Translations under genes and position numbers: made by a program | Assembly: GCA_003554565.1 (NCBI GenBank) | Contig: PWGR01000244.1 | Coordinates: 1-21,096 of the forward strand | Source of the DNA: Clostridia bacterium | GTDB taxonomy: Bacteria > Bacillota > Sulfobacillia > SLMV01 | DNA: 21,096 nucleotides | Direction of reading: 5' to 3' | The notes under the pieces: generated by a model | What the model was told of the DNA's origin: nothing | The model's database searches: none | What the model saw: the letters and a program-made list of their open reading frames with translations, nothing else | Shown: positions 1-7,386 of the stretch, in pieces | Numbering within the stretch: position 1 is the first letter of the stretch | Layout of the letters: every line of letters starts with the position of its first letter

Positions 1-1
1 C

Positions 2-133
2 CAGCATCTTTCGCCGGGCGCCCTGCTGCTGGAAGTGGGTGGCGTGGAGAATGCTCTGGATGAGGCCCTCAAGAGCGCCCGCATGCTGGCACACGTTATT
101 GCCGTCCTGTTGAACGAGGACAGGACACCGTGA
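2..133 (+). CDS. spoIIP: Stage II sporulation protein P, C-terminal end (partial)
   Basis: Only the last 43 codons are in the window; the gene enters from the left edge and ends at TGA 131-133. The visible peptide contains SPGALLLEVGGVENALDEA followed by an alanine-rich helix. This matches the C-terminal end of SpoIIP, where the family has an 'SPGxxLxEVGG..NTxEEA' block. SpoIIP is a membrane-anchored amidase/endopeptidase that cleaves septal peptidoglycan during forespore engulfment, together with SpoIID and SpoIIM. In Bacillus, spoIIP lies close to rpsT and holA, which are also neighbours here, so the context agrees. The catalytic residues lie outside the window. The family call rests on a short tail plus synteny. 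Confidence 0.72.
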   Translation, partial: QHLSPGALLLEVGGVENALDEALKSARMLAHVIAVLLNEDRTP

Positions 134-237
134 TGAGGTCTGCGGCCGCATGATTTCATGGACCAGCCTGCTGAAATGAGGTCACACTGACCAGAATAGA
201 CGAATCTCACGATCGGCTCAGTCAGCTGTGGCGCCCG

Positions 238-266
238 TTGATCACACCCTCCTTTTGTGTTAGAAT
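238..266 (+). promoter_or_regulatory. Sigma-A-type promoter for rpsT
   Basis: A -35 box TTGATC (238-243) and a -10 box TAGAAT (261-266) are separated by exactly 17 bases. Transcription would begin about 12 bases before the rpsT ribosome binding site. This gives rpsT its own promoter, separate from the spoIIP transcript. It is a consensus match by eye only. Confidence 0.55.
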
Positions 267-285
267 TCGCGCGGAGGTGAGAACA

Positions 286-555
286 TTGGCCAATACTAAA
301 TCGGCAGTAAAGCGCGCCAAGACATCGGAGAAGCGCCGCCTGCGCAATAAACAGGTCAAGAGTCGCGTGCGCACGGTCATCCGCCGCTTCAGAGAATCAC
401 TGCGGGAAGGCGATGAACAGCTGGTTGAAGAGCGCCTGCGCAATGCCGTCAGTACTCTGGACCGTGCCGTCAGCAAGGGCGTACTGCACCGCAACAGTGT
501 AGCGAGGAAGAAGTCCCAGCTGTATCGCGCGGCCCAGGAGCGAGACATCATCTGA
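286..555 (+). CDS. rpsT: 30S ribosomal protein S20
   Basis: This 89-residue, strongly basic protein starts ANTKSAVKRAKTSEKRRLRN and continues with alternating helical K/R-rich segments ending in RKKSQLYRAAQ. That is the typical S20 sequence and length. S20 binds 16S rRNA early in assembly of the small subunit. The start is TTG at 286-288, preceded by GGAGG at 273-277 with an 8-base spacer; the frame stays open further upstream but S20 proteins begin at this MANTKSA-like position. A rare start codon is common for S20 genes. A promoter lies immediately upstream and a rho-independent terminator follows at 584-625, so it appears monocistronic. It is convergent with holA. Confidence 0.96.
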   Translation: MANTKSAVKRAKTSEKRRLRNKQVKSRVRTVIRRFRESLREGDEQLVEERLRNAVSTLDRAVSKGVLHRNSVARKKSQLYRAAQERDII

Positions 556-583
556 GTGGCGCCCATGAGCCTGAACGGGATCG

Positions 584-625
584 CCGGGATTGTATCGCAG
601 AATGGATAATCCCGGTTTTCTTTTT
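584..625 (+). terminator. Rho-independent terminator of rpsT
   Basis: An 8-bp perfect stem, CCGGGATT (584-591) pairing with AATCCCGG (608-615), encloses a 16-base loop. A T-rich tract TTTTCTTTTT (616-625) follows. The orientation fits rpsT; the opposite strand has no T tract, so it would not end holA transcription. Confidence 0.8.
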
Positions 626-663
626 GTGCTCGGGGGCGGAAGTGCAGCCTGTACGATCGGAGA

Positions 664-1707
664 TTATCGAGTTAGCTGTGTAGTGTGATCCGACCACTTC
701 AACTCCTGATTTGCCAGAATCGCAATGAGGCGCTCCACTGCCATCTCCGCCTCCCAGCGTCCCCTTTTGATCCCCATGTCCGTGTCCATAACCAGCTCCA
801 GGGCTCTTTCGAGCTCACCAGTCGAGAAGTTTTCAGCCTGCTCGGAACACTTGCGCACCACAAAAGGCGGCTGTCCAACTCTCCTGGCCACCTCACTCTG
901 GCTCTTCCCGCGCATCTTCTCGTAACGAACATGCCAGATCAAACGAATTTGACGGGCAATCATAGCCAGAAGCATCAGTGGAGCCGCACCCTGCGTCAGC
1001 ATTGCCTGCAAGACGTTCAATGCCACGCGCGGCCGGCCCATTCCTACCGCATCAACCAGGGTGAAGATGTCGGGTTCGCTGGGGATGGATGTGATTTCCG
1101 CCACTTCATCTGCCCCAATTGAGTCGCCATCACCGATGTAGGTGAGCAGCTTCTGCAGCTCCCGATCCAGATGATCCATTGATATGTCGGCCGAGGCAAG
1201 TGTACGCATGGCCTGCGCACTGATCCGCTTCCCATCCGCCTCCACTCGCTTTTTTATCCAGCGGCGCAGAACATCCCCTTTCGGCCGCTCACAGGAAATG
1301 ATGACGGCCGATTCAGAATCAGCAACCGCTCGATAGATCCTGCGCCGCTTGTCAACCTGGGAGACCAGGATGCAGAGACAGCTGGAATCCGATGGATCCT
1401 GCAGGTAGCTGGTCCACATCTTCTCCTCTCCGGCAGAGACGGCCTTCCCAAAGACAGGAGGTTCAACTGCGACCACCAGTCGCGTGCCGCCATCAAATGT
1501 CAACATGCTGCAGGAGGTCAACACTGTATCCGCCTCGGCATCATCCCCCTCCAGCCGCTGGTAGTTCAGCCAATCTTCCGGGATGTCCAGGCTGCTGCGA
1601 AGGGCGCGGACAAATCTTCGGCGCAGATATTGCTCCTCACCGACCAGCAGGTAAATGGGTGACACCTGCCCCTCTCTGAGCGCCTTCAGTGCCTCGCCGT
1701 ACTTCAT
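664..1707 (-). CDS. holA: DNA polymerase III subunit delta
   Basis: The 347-residue protein is the delta subunit of the clamp loader, which opens the beta sliding clamp and loads it on primed DNA. The N-terminus has the family signature SPIYLLVGEEQYLRRRF (residues 16-32). The middle is AAA+-like and the C-terminal helical collar includes MLLAMIARQIRLIW. The length is normal for HolA. I chose ATG at 1707 because it aligns with the usual MKYxEAL start and has GGGGAG 9 bases upstream; the frame is open to 1743 but that would overlap the M14 gene. The upstream peptidase gene stops only 4 bases before this ATG, so translation is probably coupled. In Bacillus, holA likewise follows comEC and faces rpsT. 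Confidence 0.93.
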   Translation of the reverse strand: MKYGEALKALREGQVSPIYLLVGEEQYLRRRFVRALRSSLDIPEDWLNYQRLEGDDAEADTVLTSCSMLTFDGGTRLVVAVEPPVFGKAVSAGEEKMWTSYLQDPSDSSCLCILVSQVDKRRRIYRAVADSESAVIISCERPKGDVLRRWIKKRVEADGKRISAQAMRTLASADISMDHLDRELQKLLTYIGDGDSIGADEVAEITSIPSEPDIFTLVDAVGMGRPRVALNVLQAMLTQGAAPLMLLAMIARQIRLIWHVRYEKMRGKSQSEVARRVGQPPFVVRKCSEQAENFSTGELERALELVMDTDMGIKRGRWEAEMAVERLIAILANQELKWSDHTTQLTR

Positions 1708-1711
1708 TGAG

Positions 1712-3406
1712 TCATCGCTCCCCTCCTGGCAGGGATATGTCACGCACTACCCTGCCGCAGCGGTCCCCCGAGACCTGCAGACTTATCTCTATCGGGTCGC
1801 CCTGATATCTCAGCATCCACTGCAGCCGCCGTGCCCTGTCCGGCACCGGGCTGTTCAGCGCGGCGTTGCTTCCCTCCAGGTGTCCAACCTCGCCCCTCCG
1901 TTCACCTGCTACCAGCGTGGCATCCTCGGGAAGGCAAAGCACATACTCGGGAGGATCAACCAGCTCTCGTCCCACTGACGTAACGTGGGTGGCCAGCCAA
2001 CCCTCATTGATCACCGCCGCTTCAATGAGGTATAGCCCGTCAGAGACCTGCTCGACGGTAAAATCGTCGATGCTGATGCGCGGGAGCGAGGCAGCCTTGA
2101 CCATGCTCCAGTCCAGCTGTTTCTTGCACTCCTGCTCCAGAAACTGCGGGGGCGGGTTCTGACGCACAAACTTGGTGTCCACACCGCCTATCTCCACTTC
2201 GCCGAACTGTGGATGCGTGAAGCTCTTCCACGGATGGATCCTGTCAGGGCAGTGCTCATCAATCCACTGCAGTACTTTCAAGTCGTCGTCTTCGCGCTCT
2301 GCCCTGCTGCGCATGAATCTCTCCTGCGGGCTGAGAGTCGGCACACCGGCCCGCTCCTGCAGGTTCCATAGCTCCGGTGCATACGCCAGCATCCCGCGGC
2401 TCTCATACACGAAGTCCAGAAAGCTTCCACGCGTCGGTCGCTTCTTGTTCAGGGTCATCTCGTCGTAAACTGAAGCACAGCGATATCCGGTCAGGCGCTG
2501 ACCGATATCGCCCAAAATCTGGTGCAGCTGCAGGTCGACCAGATCCATCTCGCCATCGGGAGTTCGGCAGGGTGGACGTAGAAGGATCCCGCCGGTGGTG
2601 TGATAGGTGGTCGCCACCGAGATGTTGGGATGGTCGCTGATGAATCGGGCTATGGCGTGGGTCTCCGGCTCGGAAAGAGGGTGCGGGCCAGCTCCCCGCT
2701 GCTCCCGTTCCGTCCCCCATTCGTGTGGGAAATTGCGGTTAAAATCGAGTCCCCAGCGCGGGCTAGCTGCGTGAACCCGGGTCCCGTCGTATTCACGCAT
2801 GCGCCCCTCGGGATACAGGTCGTAGAAAGGACCGTCTTCTTCTCCGGGCTCTCGCAGGATCATCAGACGGGGATCACGATCTGAGATCCTCCAGGCTCCG
2901 TGTTCGCTCCGAATTCTCATCTGGAGGATCACGCCGTTGTCATCTACATCCTCCGGGTGAAGACCATCCTCGGACTCGCCGCGGCGAGCCGGCCACGGGC
3001 GAACGGATGACCGCAGCATGTCCGGGGTATTGAGGTAGCGCTCGGAACCATCCGGGCTGACACGCGGGATCACGTAGAAGGTGAAGTCGCGCAGGAGACG
3101 ATCGACCCCAGTATCGTGTCCAGCTCGTTCCACGAGGTAGACGATTATGTACAGGGCGGTCATCGAACCGGTGACCTCACCGGCGTGGTGATTTGCGTCT
3201 ATGTAGTAGGCGGGCTTGTCGGCAGGATCTCCGCAGGTGCGGTCAGTTACCGTCACCGCCCATATGCTGCGTCCCTCGTATGACTCACCTATGGAACGCA
3301 TCTGCACGGTATCTTCATGCTGCTGAGACAGCCCTGCGATTATATCGGTCAGTTCATCGTATGTGTAATATCTGTCGAAGGCAACGCTCAGACTCTTATC
3401 ATCCAT
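1712..3406 (-). CDS. M14-family zinc carboxypeptidase
   Basis: This 564-residue protein has an N-terminal M14 peptidase domain. Zinc ligands are visible as H74-A-G-E77 (in ANHHAGEVTGS) and H269 (in TTYHTTGG). The substrate-binding segment is DFNRNFP (221-227). The probable catalytic glutamate is E345 in YAPELW. The region from about residue 440 to the end has no catalytic motif and looks like a beta-rich accessory domain. No signal peptide is evident, so it is either cytoplasmic or exported by an unknown route. It is longer than classical carboxypeptidases (about 300 residues) and resembles large bacterial M14 proteins of unknown substrate. It sits between comEC and holA, with its stop 4 bases before holA, so it is co-transcribed with them. 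Start ATG 3406 has only a weak SD (GGGA). Confidence 0.88.
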   Translation of the reverse strand: MDDKSLSVAFDRYYTYDELTDIIAGLSQQHEDTVQMRSIGESYEGRSIWAVTVTDRTCGDPADKPAYYIDANHHAGEVTGSMTALYIIVYLVERAGHDTGVDRLLRDFTFYVIPRVSPDGSERYLNTPDMLRSSVRPWPARRGESEDGLHPEDVDDNGVILQMRIRSEHGAWRISDRDPRLMILREPGEEDGPFYDLYPEGRMREYDGTRVHAASPRWGLDFNRNFPHEWGTEREQRGAGPHPLSEPETHAIARFISDHPNISVATTYHTTGGILLRPPCRTPDGEMDLVDLQLHQILGDIGQRLTGYRCASVYDEMTLNKKRPTRGSFLDFVYESRGMLAYAPELWNLQERAGVPTLSPQERFMRSRAEREDDDLKVLQWIDEHCPDRIHPWKSFTHPQFGEVEIGGVDTKFVRQNPPPQFLEQECKKQLDWSMVKAASLPRISIDDFTVEQVSDGLYLIEAAVINEGWLATHVTSVGRELVDPPEYVLCLPEDATLVAGERRGEVGHLEGSNAALNSPVPDRARRLQWMLRYQGDPIEISLQVSGDRCGRVVRDISLPGGER

Positions 3407-3415
3407 TCCCGCGCC

Positions 3416-3430
3416 GTCACCTGAGGTGAC
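3416..3430. repeat. 15-bp perfect palindrome between comEC and M14 gene
   Basis: GTCACCT-G-AGGTGAC is a 7+1+7 inverted repeat. It lies 10 bases upstream of the M14 start codon and 22 bases beyond the comEC stop. A second small inverted repeat, GTCCC (3434-3438) with GGGAC (3448-3452), sits beside it. It could be an operator or an RNA hairpin that moderates read-through from comEC; nothing in the sequence decides between these. Confidence 0.45.
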
Positions 3431-3451
3431 GACGTCCCTCCCTTCGTGGGA

Positions 3452-5911
3452 CTAATATGATGCCTCCAACTTCCCCACACTCTCCCCCACTTCCTGCCCG
3501 GCCGCGGGTGAGACGGGTATCATACTCATGACGCGGTAGTTGGCTCCGTCCGTCTCGAATATGACCGCCCCCGCCTTTTCTGTCGTCAGAACCATGGCGC
3601 CATGTGCCTCCAGTCGGGCCACCGTCGCAGCTGACGGGTGACCGTAGGGGTTGGGGCCGGTGGGGATCACGGCCACCTGCGGAGAAACATACTGAAGAAA
3701 CGCATCCTCGCTGCCGGCGTCACTTCCGTGGTGCCCCACCTTCAAGACCACAGAGTTCAGGCCGTCTCCGTACAGATCAACAACGGCCCGCTCCCCGAGT
3801 CCCTCCACATCCCCCATGCACAGCATGGACCACTGCCCGTAGGATACCCGTAGTGCCGTGCTGGCCTCGTTGAGGTCAAAGAACCCGGGCACATCTGTCT
3901 CGGGCCACAGTATCTTCACTTCCACCCCGGCCACCCCGATCTTTTGACCGGAGATCGCCCGGCGCACGGGTATTTTCATCTCTTTTACGGCTGCAGAGAT
4001 CTCGGGCTCACATTCCAGTCGAGCACCCGCCTCGCACATGGGGCCCAACCACAATTTCCCCACTCCAACTCTCTGCAGCAGGGCCGACGCTCCACCCGTG
4101 TGATCCAGGTGACCGTGGGTAAGGACGAGGTGATCCAGTTCATCGATCCCCCTTTCATCGAGGTAGGGCCAAACCGCCTCCTCGGCCACCGCACCCTCGC
4201 TGTAAAAGAAGGGTGGGCCAGTATCTATGAGCAGGGTTTCACCTCCAGGCTTCTCCACCAAAATGCAGTCGCCCTGACCGACATCGAAGACAGTCACGCG
4301 CAGAAGGTTGCTCCCCCCGCCAGGGCTTATTATCAGCAGGATGGATACCAACACCCACGCCACGAACGAGACGAAAGTGCGCCGCCGGCCAAGGGATCCG
4401 AACCGCAATAACGGCACAGGAGACAGGGGCCTGCGAAAGCTGGTCCGGCCGACGGCCAGAAGGGTCGCAACAATCCACAGCAGAACGGGCGTACAGATCT
4501 CCAAACCGATCTCGCCCGGCAGCAGTCCGAGGACACGGACAACCCCGAGAAACACAGACAACGGGCGGCAAAGCAGGTGCAGCAGCTCGGAGGGGAGTCC
4601 AACAAGAGCTGCTATCGCTGTCAGCTGAACTGAGAGGAAAATGAAGAAAAACAGAGGGGTAATTACTGGATTGACGACGAGGCCCAGCCATGAGGCCGAC
4701 CCAAAATGATAGAGGCTGAGTGGAAAGATGACCAACCAGACCGATATCCCCACTGAAAGCGCCGATCGTATGGCCCGCGTGCCGGCGCAGGGTAAGCTTT
4801 CCATGATCACCGGGCGCAGGCTCACCAGAGACCAGAAAGCGCCAAAAGACATCTGGAACCCGACGTCAAAAACCATGTGCGGATTCTGCAGAAGCATGAG
4901 ACAGGCACAGGTGGCCAGAAGGTTCAACGGGTCGCTGCGTCGCCTCAACTGCCCGGCGCCGATCTGCGCACCAAATAGAAGTGCCGCACGCGTCACCGAC
5001 GGCCTGCCTCCCGCAAACACCGCGTACAGAAGAATGACTGCTACAGCCACCAGGTCGGAGTGGACACGTGAAGTGAACCTGCTCAGCACCGCCCTAACTC
5101 CACCACCTACAGCCATGACATGCAGGCCGGATATTGCCAGCAGGTGGGCCAGTCCTGCCGTACGGAAATCATCCTGAAGCTCATCACTGACATAGTCGCG
5201 CTCACCGGTCAGCAGTGCAACTACCACTGCCGCGGCATCATCTCCCGCTGGAGTGGACAGCCGCTGCAGGATGCTCTCCGTCACCGCACTGCGCAGGCGC
5301 AGCAGCGCTGTGCGGAACGAGCGACTGGCACGGAGCGGTTCGGTAATTTCGTCGGCGCTCAACAGATAACCGATGCCCTGTCTCAGCAGCAGCTGTCTGT
5401 AGTCAAACTCACCAGGATTGCGGGCTGCCCACGGCAGGAACACCTCACCCCGCACAGTGATTTCATCTCCGGGACGGGGCTGTTCCTCCGAGTAGGCCTC
5501 GACCAGAGCACCCACCGACAGCCGGTCGGAGCCATGTGCAACTACATCGTAGACCTCACCTCTCCAGCGGAAGCCGCGGTAAGACGAGGGCTGCGCGGGC
5601 TGCACCACCCGGAGCCCAACGCTCACTTCACGCCGCTCTCCCTCAACCAGAGCCAGGCTCCGAATGGACGCTGCTCCCGCGTACCAGCGGATCGAACCAA
5701 GGAGGAACATCCCTATAAGCAGGAACACTGTGCAGATAACACCGGCGCGCCTCGCCCCGATCAGCCCTGGGGCCAGCCCGGCGGCAGCGAAGGCACATAC
5801 GGCAACTGGAATCATGATGCGAATCAGCGCTGGGCCGGCGGCCGGGTACTGGGCAGCAAGCACAATGCCCAGTACCAGGGCAATGCAGACCGGCAACATC
5901 GGGCGGGACAA
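3452..5911 (-). CDS. comEC: DNA uptake channel protein ComEC/Rec2
   Basis: The 819-residue polytopic membrane protein carries single-stranded DNA across the cytoplasmic membrane during transformation. Domains in order are N-terminal TM helices and a soluble DUF4131-type domain (to about 190), the Competence membrane domain (about 220-500, with AHLLAISGLHV near 255-265), and a C-terminal metallo-beta-lactamase domain (about 538-790). The last contains VFDVGQGD, THGHLDHTGG (598-607), VGHHGSD and the downstream GHPS motif. Length and domain order are complete. The start is TTG 5909-5911, chosen because GAGGTG (5917-5922) lies 5 bases upstream; an ATG four codons in is the alternative. It heads a unit with the M14 gene and holA. 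The metal-ligand set of the beta-lactamase domain looks intact, so the proposed nuclease function is plausible. Confidence 0.94.
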   Translation of the reverse strand: MSRPMLPVCIALVLGIVLAAQYPAAGPALIRIMIPVAVCAFAAAGLAPGLIGARRAGVICTVFLLIGMFLLGSIRWYAGAASIRSLALVEGERREVSVGLRVVQPAQPSSYRGFRWRGEVYDVVAHGSDRLSVGALVEAYSEEQPRPGDEITVRGEVFLPWAARNPGEFDYRQLLLRQGIGYLLSADEITEPLRASRSFRTALLRLRSAVTESILQRLSTPAGDDAAAVVVALLTGERDYVSDELQDDFRTAGLAHLLAISGLHVMAVGGGVRAVLSRFTSRVHSDLVAVAVILLYAVFAGGRPSVTRAALLFGAQIGAGQLRRRSDPLNLLATCACLMLLQNPHMVFDVGFQMSFGAFWSLVSLRPVIMESLPCAGTRAIRSALSVGISVWLVIFPLSLYHFGSASWLGLVVNPVITPLFFFIFLSVQLTAIAALVGLPSELLHLLCRPLSVFLGVVRVLGLLPGEIGLEICTPVLLWIVATLLAVGRTSFRRPLSPVPLLRFGSLGRRRTFVSFVAWVLVSILLIISPGGGSNLLRVTVFDVGQGDCILVEKPGGETLLIDTGPPFFYSEGAVAEEAVWPYLDERGIDELDHLVLTHGHLDHTGGASALLQRVGVGKLWLGPMCEAGARLECEPEISAAVKEMKIPVRRAISGQKIGVAGVEVKILWPETDVPGFFDLNEASTALRVSYGQWSMLCMGDVEGLGERAVVDLYGDGLNSVVLKVGHHGSDAGSEDAFLQYVSPQVAVIPTGPNPYGHPSAATVARLEAHGAMVLTTEKAGAVIFETDGANYRVMSMIPVSPAAGQEVGESVGKLEASY

Positions 5912-6004
5912 TACGGCACCTCAAAATTGAGCCGGATTATCCTTATTTTGCCATACAGCCATTCATAGAACAAGCCAGGCAGCAGATCAGATGGAGTGCA
6001 GGCT

Positions 6005-6018
6005 CCTGACATGTCAGG
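6005..6018. repeat. 14-bp perfect palindrome upstream of comEC
   Basis: CCTGACATGTCAGG is its own reverse complement. It sits 93 bases upstream of the comEC start in a gene-free stretch (5912-6159). Candidate operator for the comEC unit. The rest of that stretch holds a GC-rich hairpin-like block (GGCCC/GGGCC, about 6026-6042) and short frames without SD; I see no gene in it. Confidence 0.4.
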
Positions 6019-6159
6019 TGAGGAGGCCCCCGAGGGCCACGCGAGATCGCTTCGGTGGTGAATCGACTGTGAGCTGACTGCCGGAAATTGAGGCCCGGAT
6101 GCTCGTTGACATGGACCACCGGATGAGCAGCCGAACCGCCCCGGCCGACATCAGGGTGG

Positions 6160-6408
6160 CTACTCGACACGCTTCAACAGCTTCCCCAGATGAGACTCAG
6201 CTTCCGGATAATCCGCGGCCAGCTCGGCTGCCACTTCCCGCGAGATCCCAACCGCCTGGACAGAGCGACGAAATGTCTCCTGCGCACGGTCCAGGGCCCT
6301 CCTGCCGCGCCGGCGCTCACGGAGAACCATCCATACCATGCGCAGAACTCCAGTCACAAGCGGAACGGGGCTCTGGTCAAAACCCGAAGAACGGTCAATG
6401 TCTATCAC
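6160..6408 (-). CDS. Small hypothetical protein (82 aa)
   Basis: I do not recognise a family. The protein has a short hydrophobic stretch (PLVTGVLRMVWMVL, about residues 15-28), then a very arginine-rich segment, then an acidic amphipathic C-terminal half containing SREVAAELAADYPEAE. It may be peripherally membrane-associated. The start is GTG at 6406-6408, three bases after the stop of the small ORF upstream, so the two could be translated together; the SD is weak (ACAGG). Codon third positions are GC-rich as in neighbouring genes, which supports coding. No terminator follows. Confidence 0.45.
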   Translation of the reverse strand: MIDIDRSSGFDQSPVPLVTGVLRMVWMVLRERRRGRRALDRAQETFRRSVQAVGISREVAAELAADYPEAESHLGKLLKRVE

Positions 6409-6411
6409 CTG

Positions 6412-6564
6412 TCATTCGATGTTGAAGTTCCCCTTTTGGCACACGTCCTGCATTTTGCTCACGTAGCTCCGGGACATGGATACGGCATCATCTTCCGGTA
6501 TTCCCGCCTCGCACGGTTCTCTGGAAGGTGCCCACGGCTCTGCCCAGCTGCTCAGCATCTTCAC
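6412..6564 (-). CDS. Possible small protein (50 aa)
   Basis: A short reading frame from GTG 6564 (or ATG 6558) to TGA 6412-6414. Its second half reads AGIPEDDAVSMSRSYVSKMQ and ends VCQKGNFNIE, with GC-rich third positions typical of real genes here. It has one cysteine in each half. The SD is poor (AAGGGA, 11 bases upstream of the GTG). It stops three bases before the 82-residue gene and in the same frame, suggesting a two-gene unit. An overlapping frame (ATG at 6622, running to about 6490, MARIAHLPVLINVIRDTLYS...) also looks plausible, so the true N-terminus may lie there with a frameshift between. Function unknown. Confidence 0.35.
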   Translation of the reverse strand: MKMLSSWAEPWAPSREPCEAGIPEDDAVSMSRSYVSKMQDVCQKGNFNIE

Positions 6565-6659
6565 TGTAAAGAGTATCCCTTATGACATTGATCAACACGG
6601 GCAGGTGCGCAATTCGCGCCATGGAGGATCAATAATGAGCGAATATGGGATAACAGTGA

Positions 6660-7046
6660 TCAATGGGAAGCCTCCTCATCGTACAGATCAGCCCCCTGCA
6701 ACCAGCAAGTTTCCCGCCTGATGGTCTCGGAAAAGCGACCTCCCCGTTGATGCATATCTCGCCATTCATCCTGCGTGTAGACCAGGATATCCGCCGGAAG
6801 GGGCAGTTCTTCCGGAGCACCGATCAAACGCCGGTGGAAGGGACGTTCATCTTCCTCGACCAGGATGATGATATCCAAGTCACTGCCCACTCCGGCGTCA
6901 CCCCGGCCGTAAGAACCAAACAGGCCAACCGCCAGGACTGTCGGTTGCGACTCCACGAGATGCCTGGCCCACCGCCTCGCCCCCTCCAGTACTTTATCGG
7001 GGTCAGGCCATTTCCGCACGGACGAATCCAAGGATCGCACTGGCAT
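6660..7046 (-). CDS. MNT-type nucleotidyltransferase (putative antitoxin partner)
   Basis: The 128-residue protein belongs to the minimal nucleotidyltransferase fold. The core motif is GSYGRGDAGVGSDLD (residues 44-58), giving the GSx10DxD signature with D56 and D58. A third acidic residue is probably D86 in PADILVY. All catalytic positions are therefore present. In characterised MntA/HepT pairs such enzymes AMPylate the HEPN toxin and silence it. The start is ATG 7046, preceded by GAGGAGG with a 9-base spacer; this overlaps the end of the HEPN gene by 44 bases, as expected for a co-translated pair. A GTG at 7019 is an alternative. The frame is open to 7448, but that extension is antisense-like noise over the HEPN gene. 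Confidence 0.85.
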   Translation of the reverse strand: MPVRSLDSSVRKWPDPDKVLEGARRWARHLVESQPTVLAVGLFGSYGRGDAGVGSDLDIIILVEEDERPFHRRLIGAPEELPLPADILVYTQDEWRDMHQRGGRFSETIRRETCWLQGADLYDEEASH

Positions 7047-7386
7047 GGTTGATCGCCTCCTCGCTCTGCCAGGGGCCGTAGTGCTCAGCTGGAGCCCCCT
7101 CAGCATGTGCGTTGGGATACCGCGTGGGTATGTAGTAGTTGTCGAGAATACGGGCTCGTTCCTTCGAGTCTTGGGGAACCTCAGCGGGCAGGTCACTGAG
7201 CAACCGCACGAGAACATGTCCCCAGGCTTCCTGGTGATGGTGAAGGTGGAGCGCCTTGATGGCTTTCTCCGCCGCCTGATGAGCGGCAAAACAGGCCCAC
7301 TCGTGGTACTCATTCTTCGCACTGCTCTTTGCCATCTGCAAATCTCTCTCAGCTTGTTCCATCCAGTCTCCAGCTCTTGATGGCAC
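7003..7386 (-). CDS. HEPN domain protein (putative RNase toxin)
   Basis: The 127-residue all-helical protein has typical HEPN sequence: EWACFAAHQAAEKAIKAL (residues 29-46), then DNYYIPTRYPNAH (82-94). An R-x4-H arrangement (R89...H94) is present, the pattern linked to RNase activity in HEPN toxins. In this subfamily that position is often only TRYP with no histidine, so activity is not certain. It is encoded directly upstream of, and overlapping, a nucleotidyltransferase gene, the usual arrangement of the type VII MNT/HEPN toxin-antitoxin pairs. The start is GTG 7386 with AAAGGG 9 bases upstream; a TACAAT -10-like box lies at 7421-7426 without a clear -35. An internal ATG at 7362 is an alternative start. 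Confidence 0.85.
   Translation of the reverse strand: MPSRAGDWMEQAERDLQMAKSSAKNEYHEWACFAAHQAAEKAIKALHLHHHQEAWGHVLVRLLSDLPAEVPQDSKERARILDNYYIPTRYPNAHAEGAPAEHYGPWQSEEAINHASAILGFVRAEMA

Noticed and set aside
5120..5968. 282-codon open frame on the + strand
   Set aside because: It lies antisense to comEC, which has complete family motifs; the translation is low-complexity and resembles no family.
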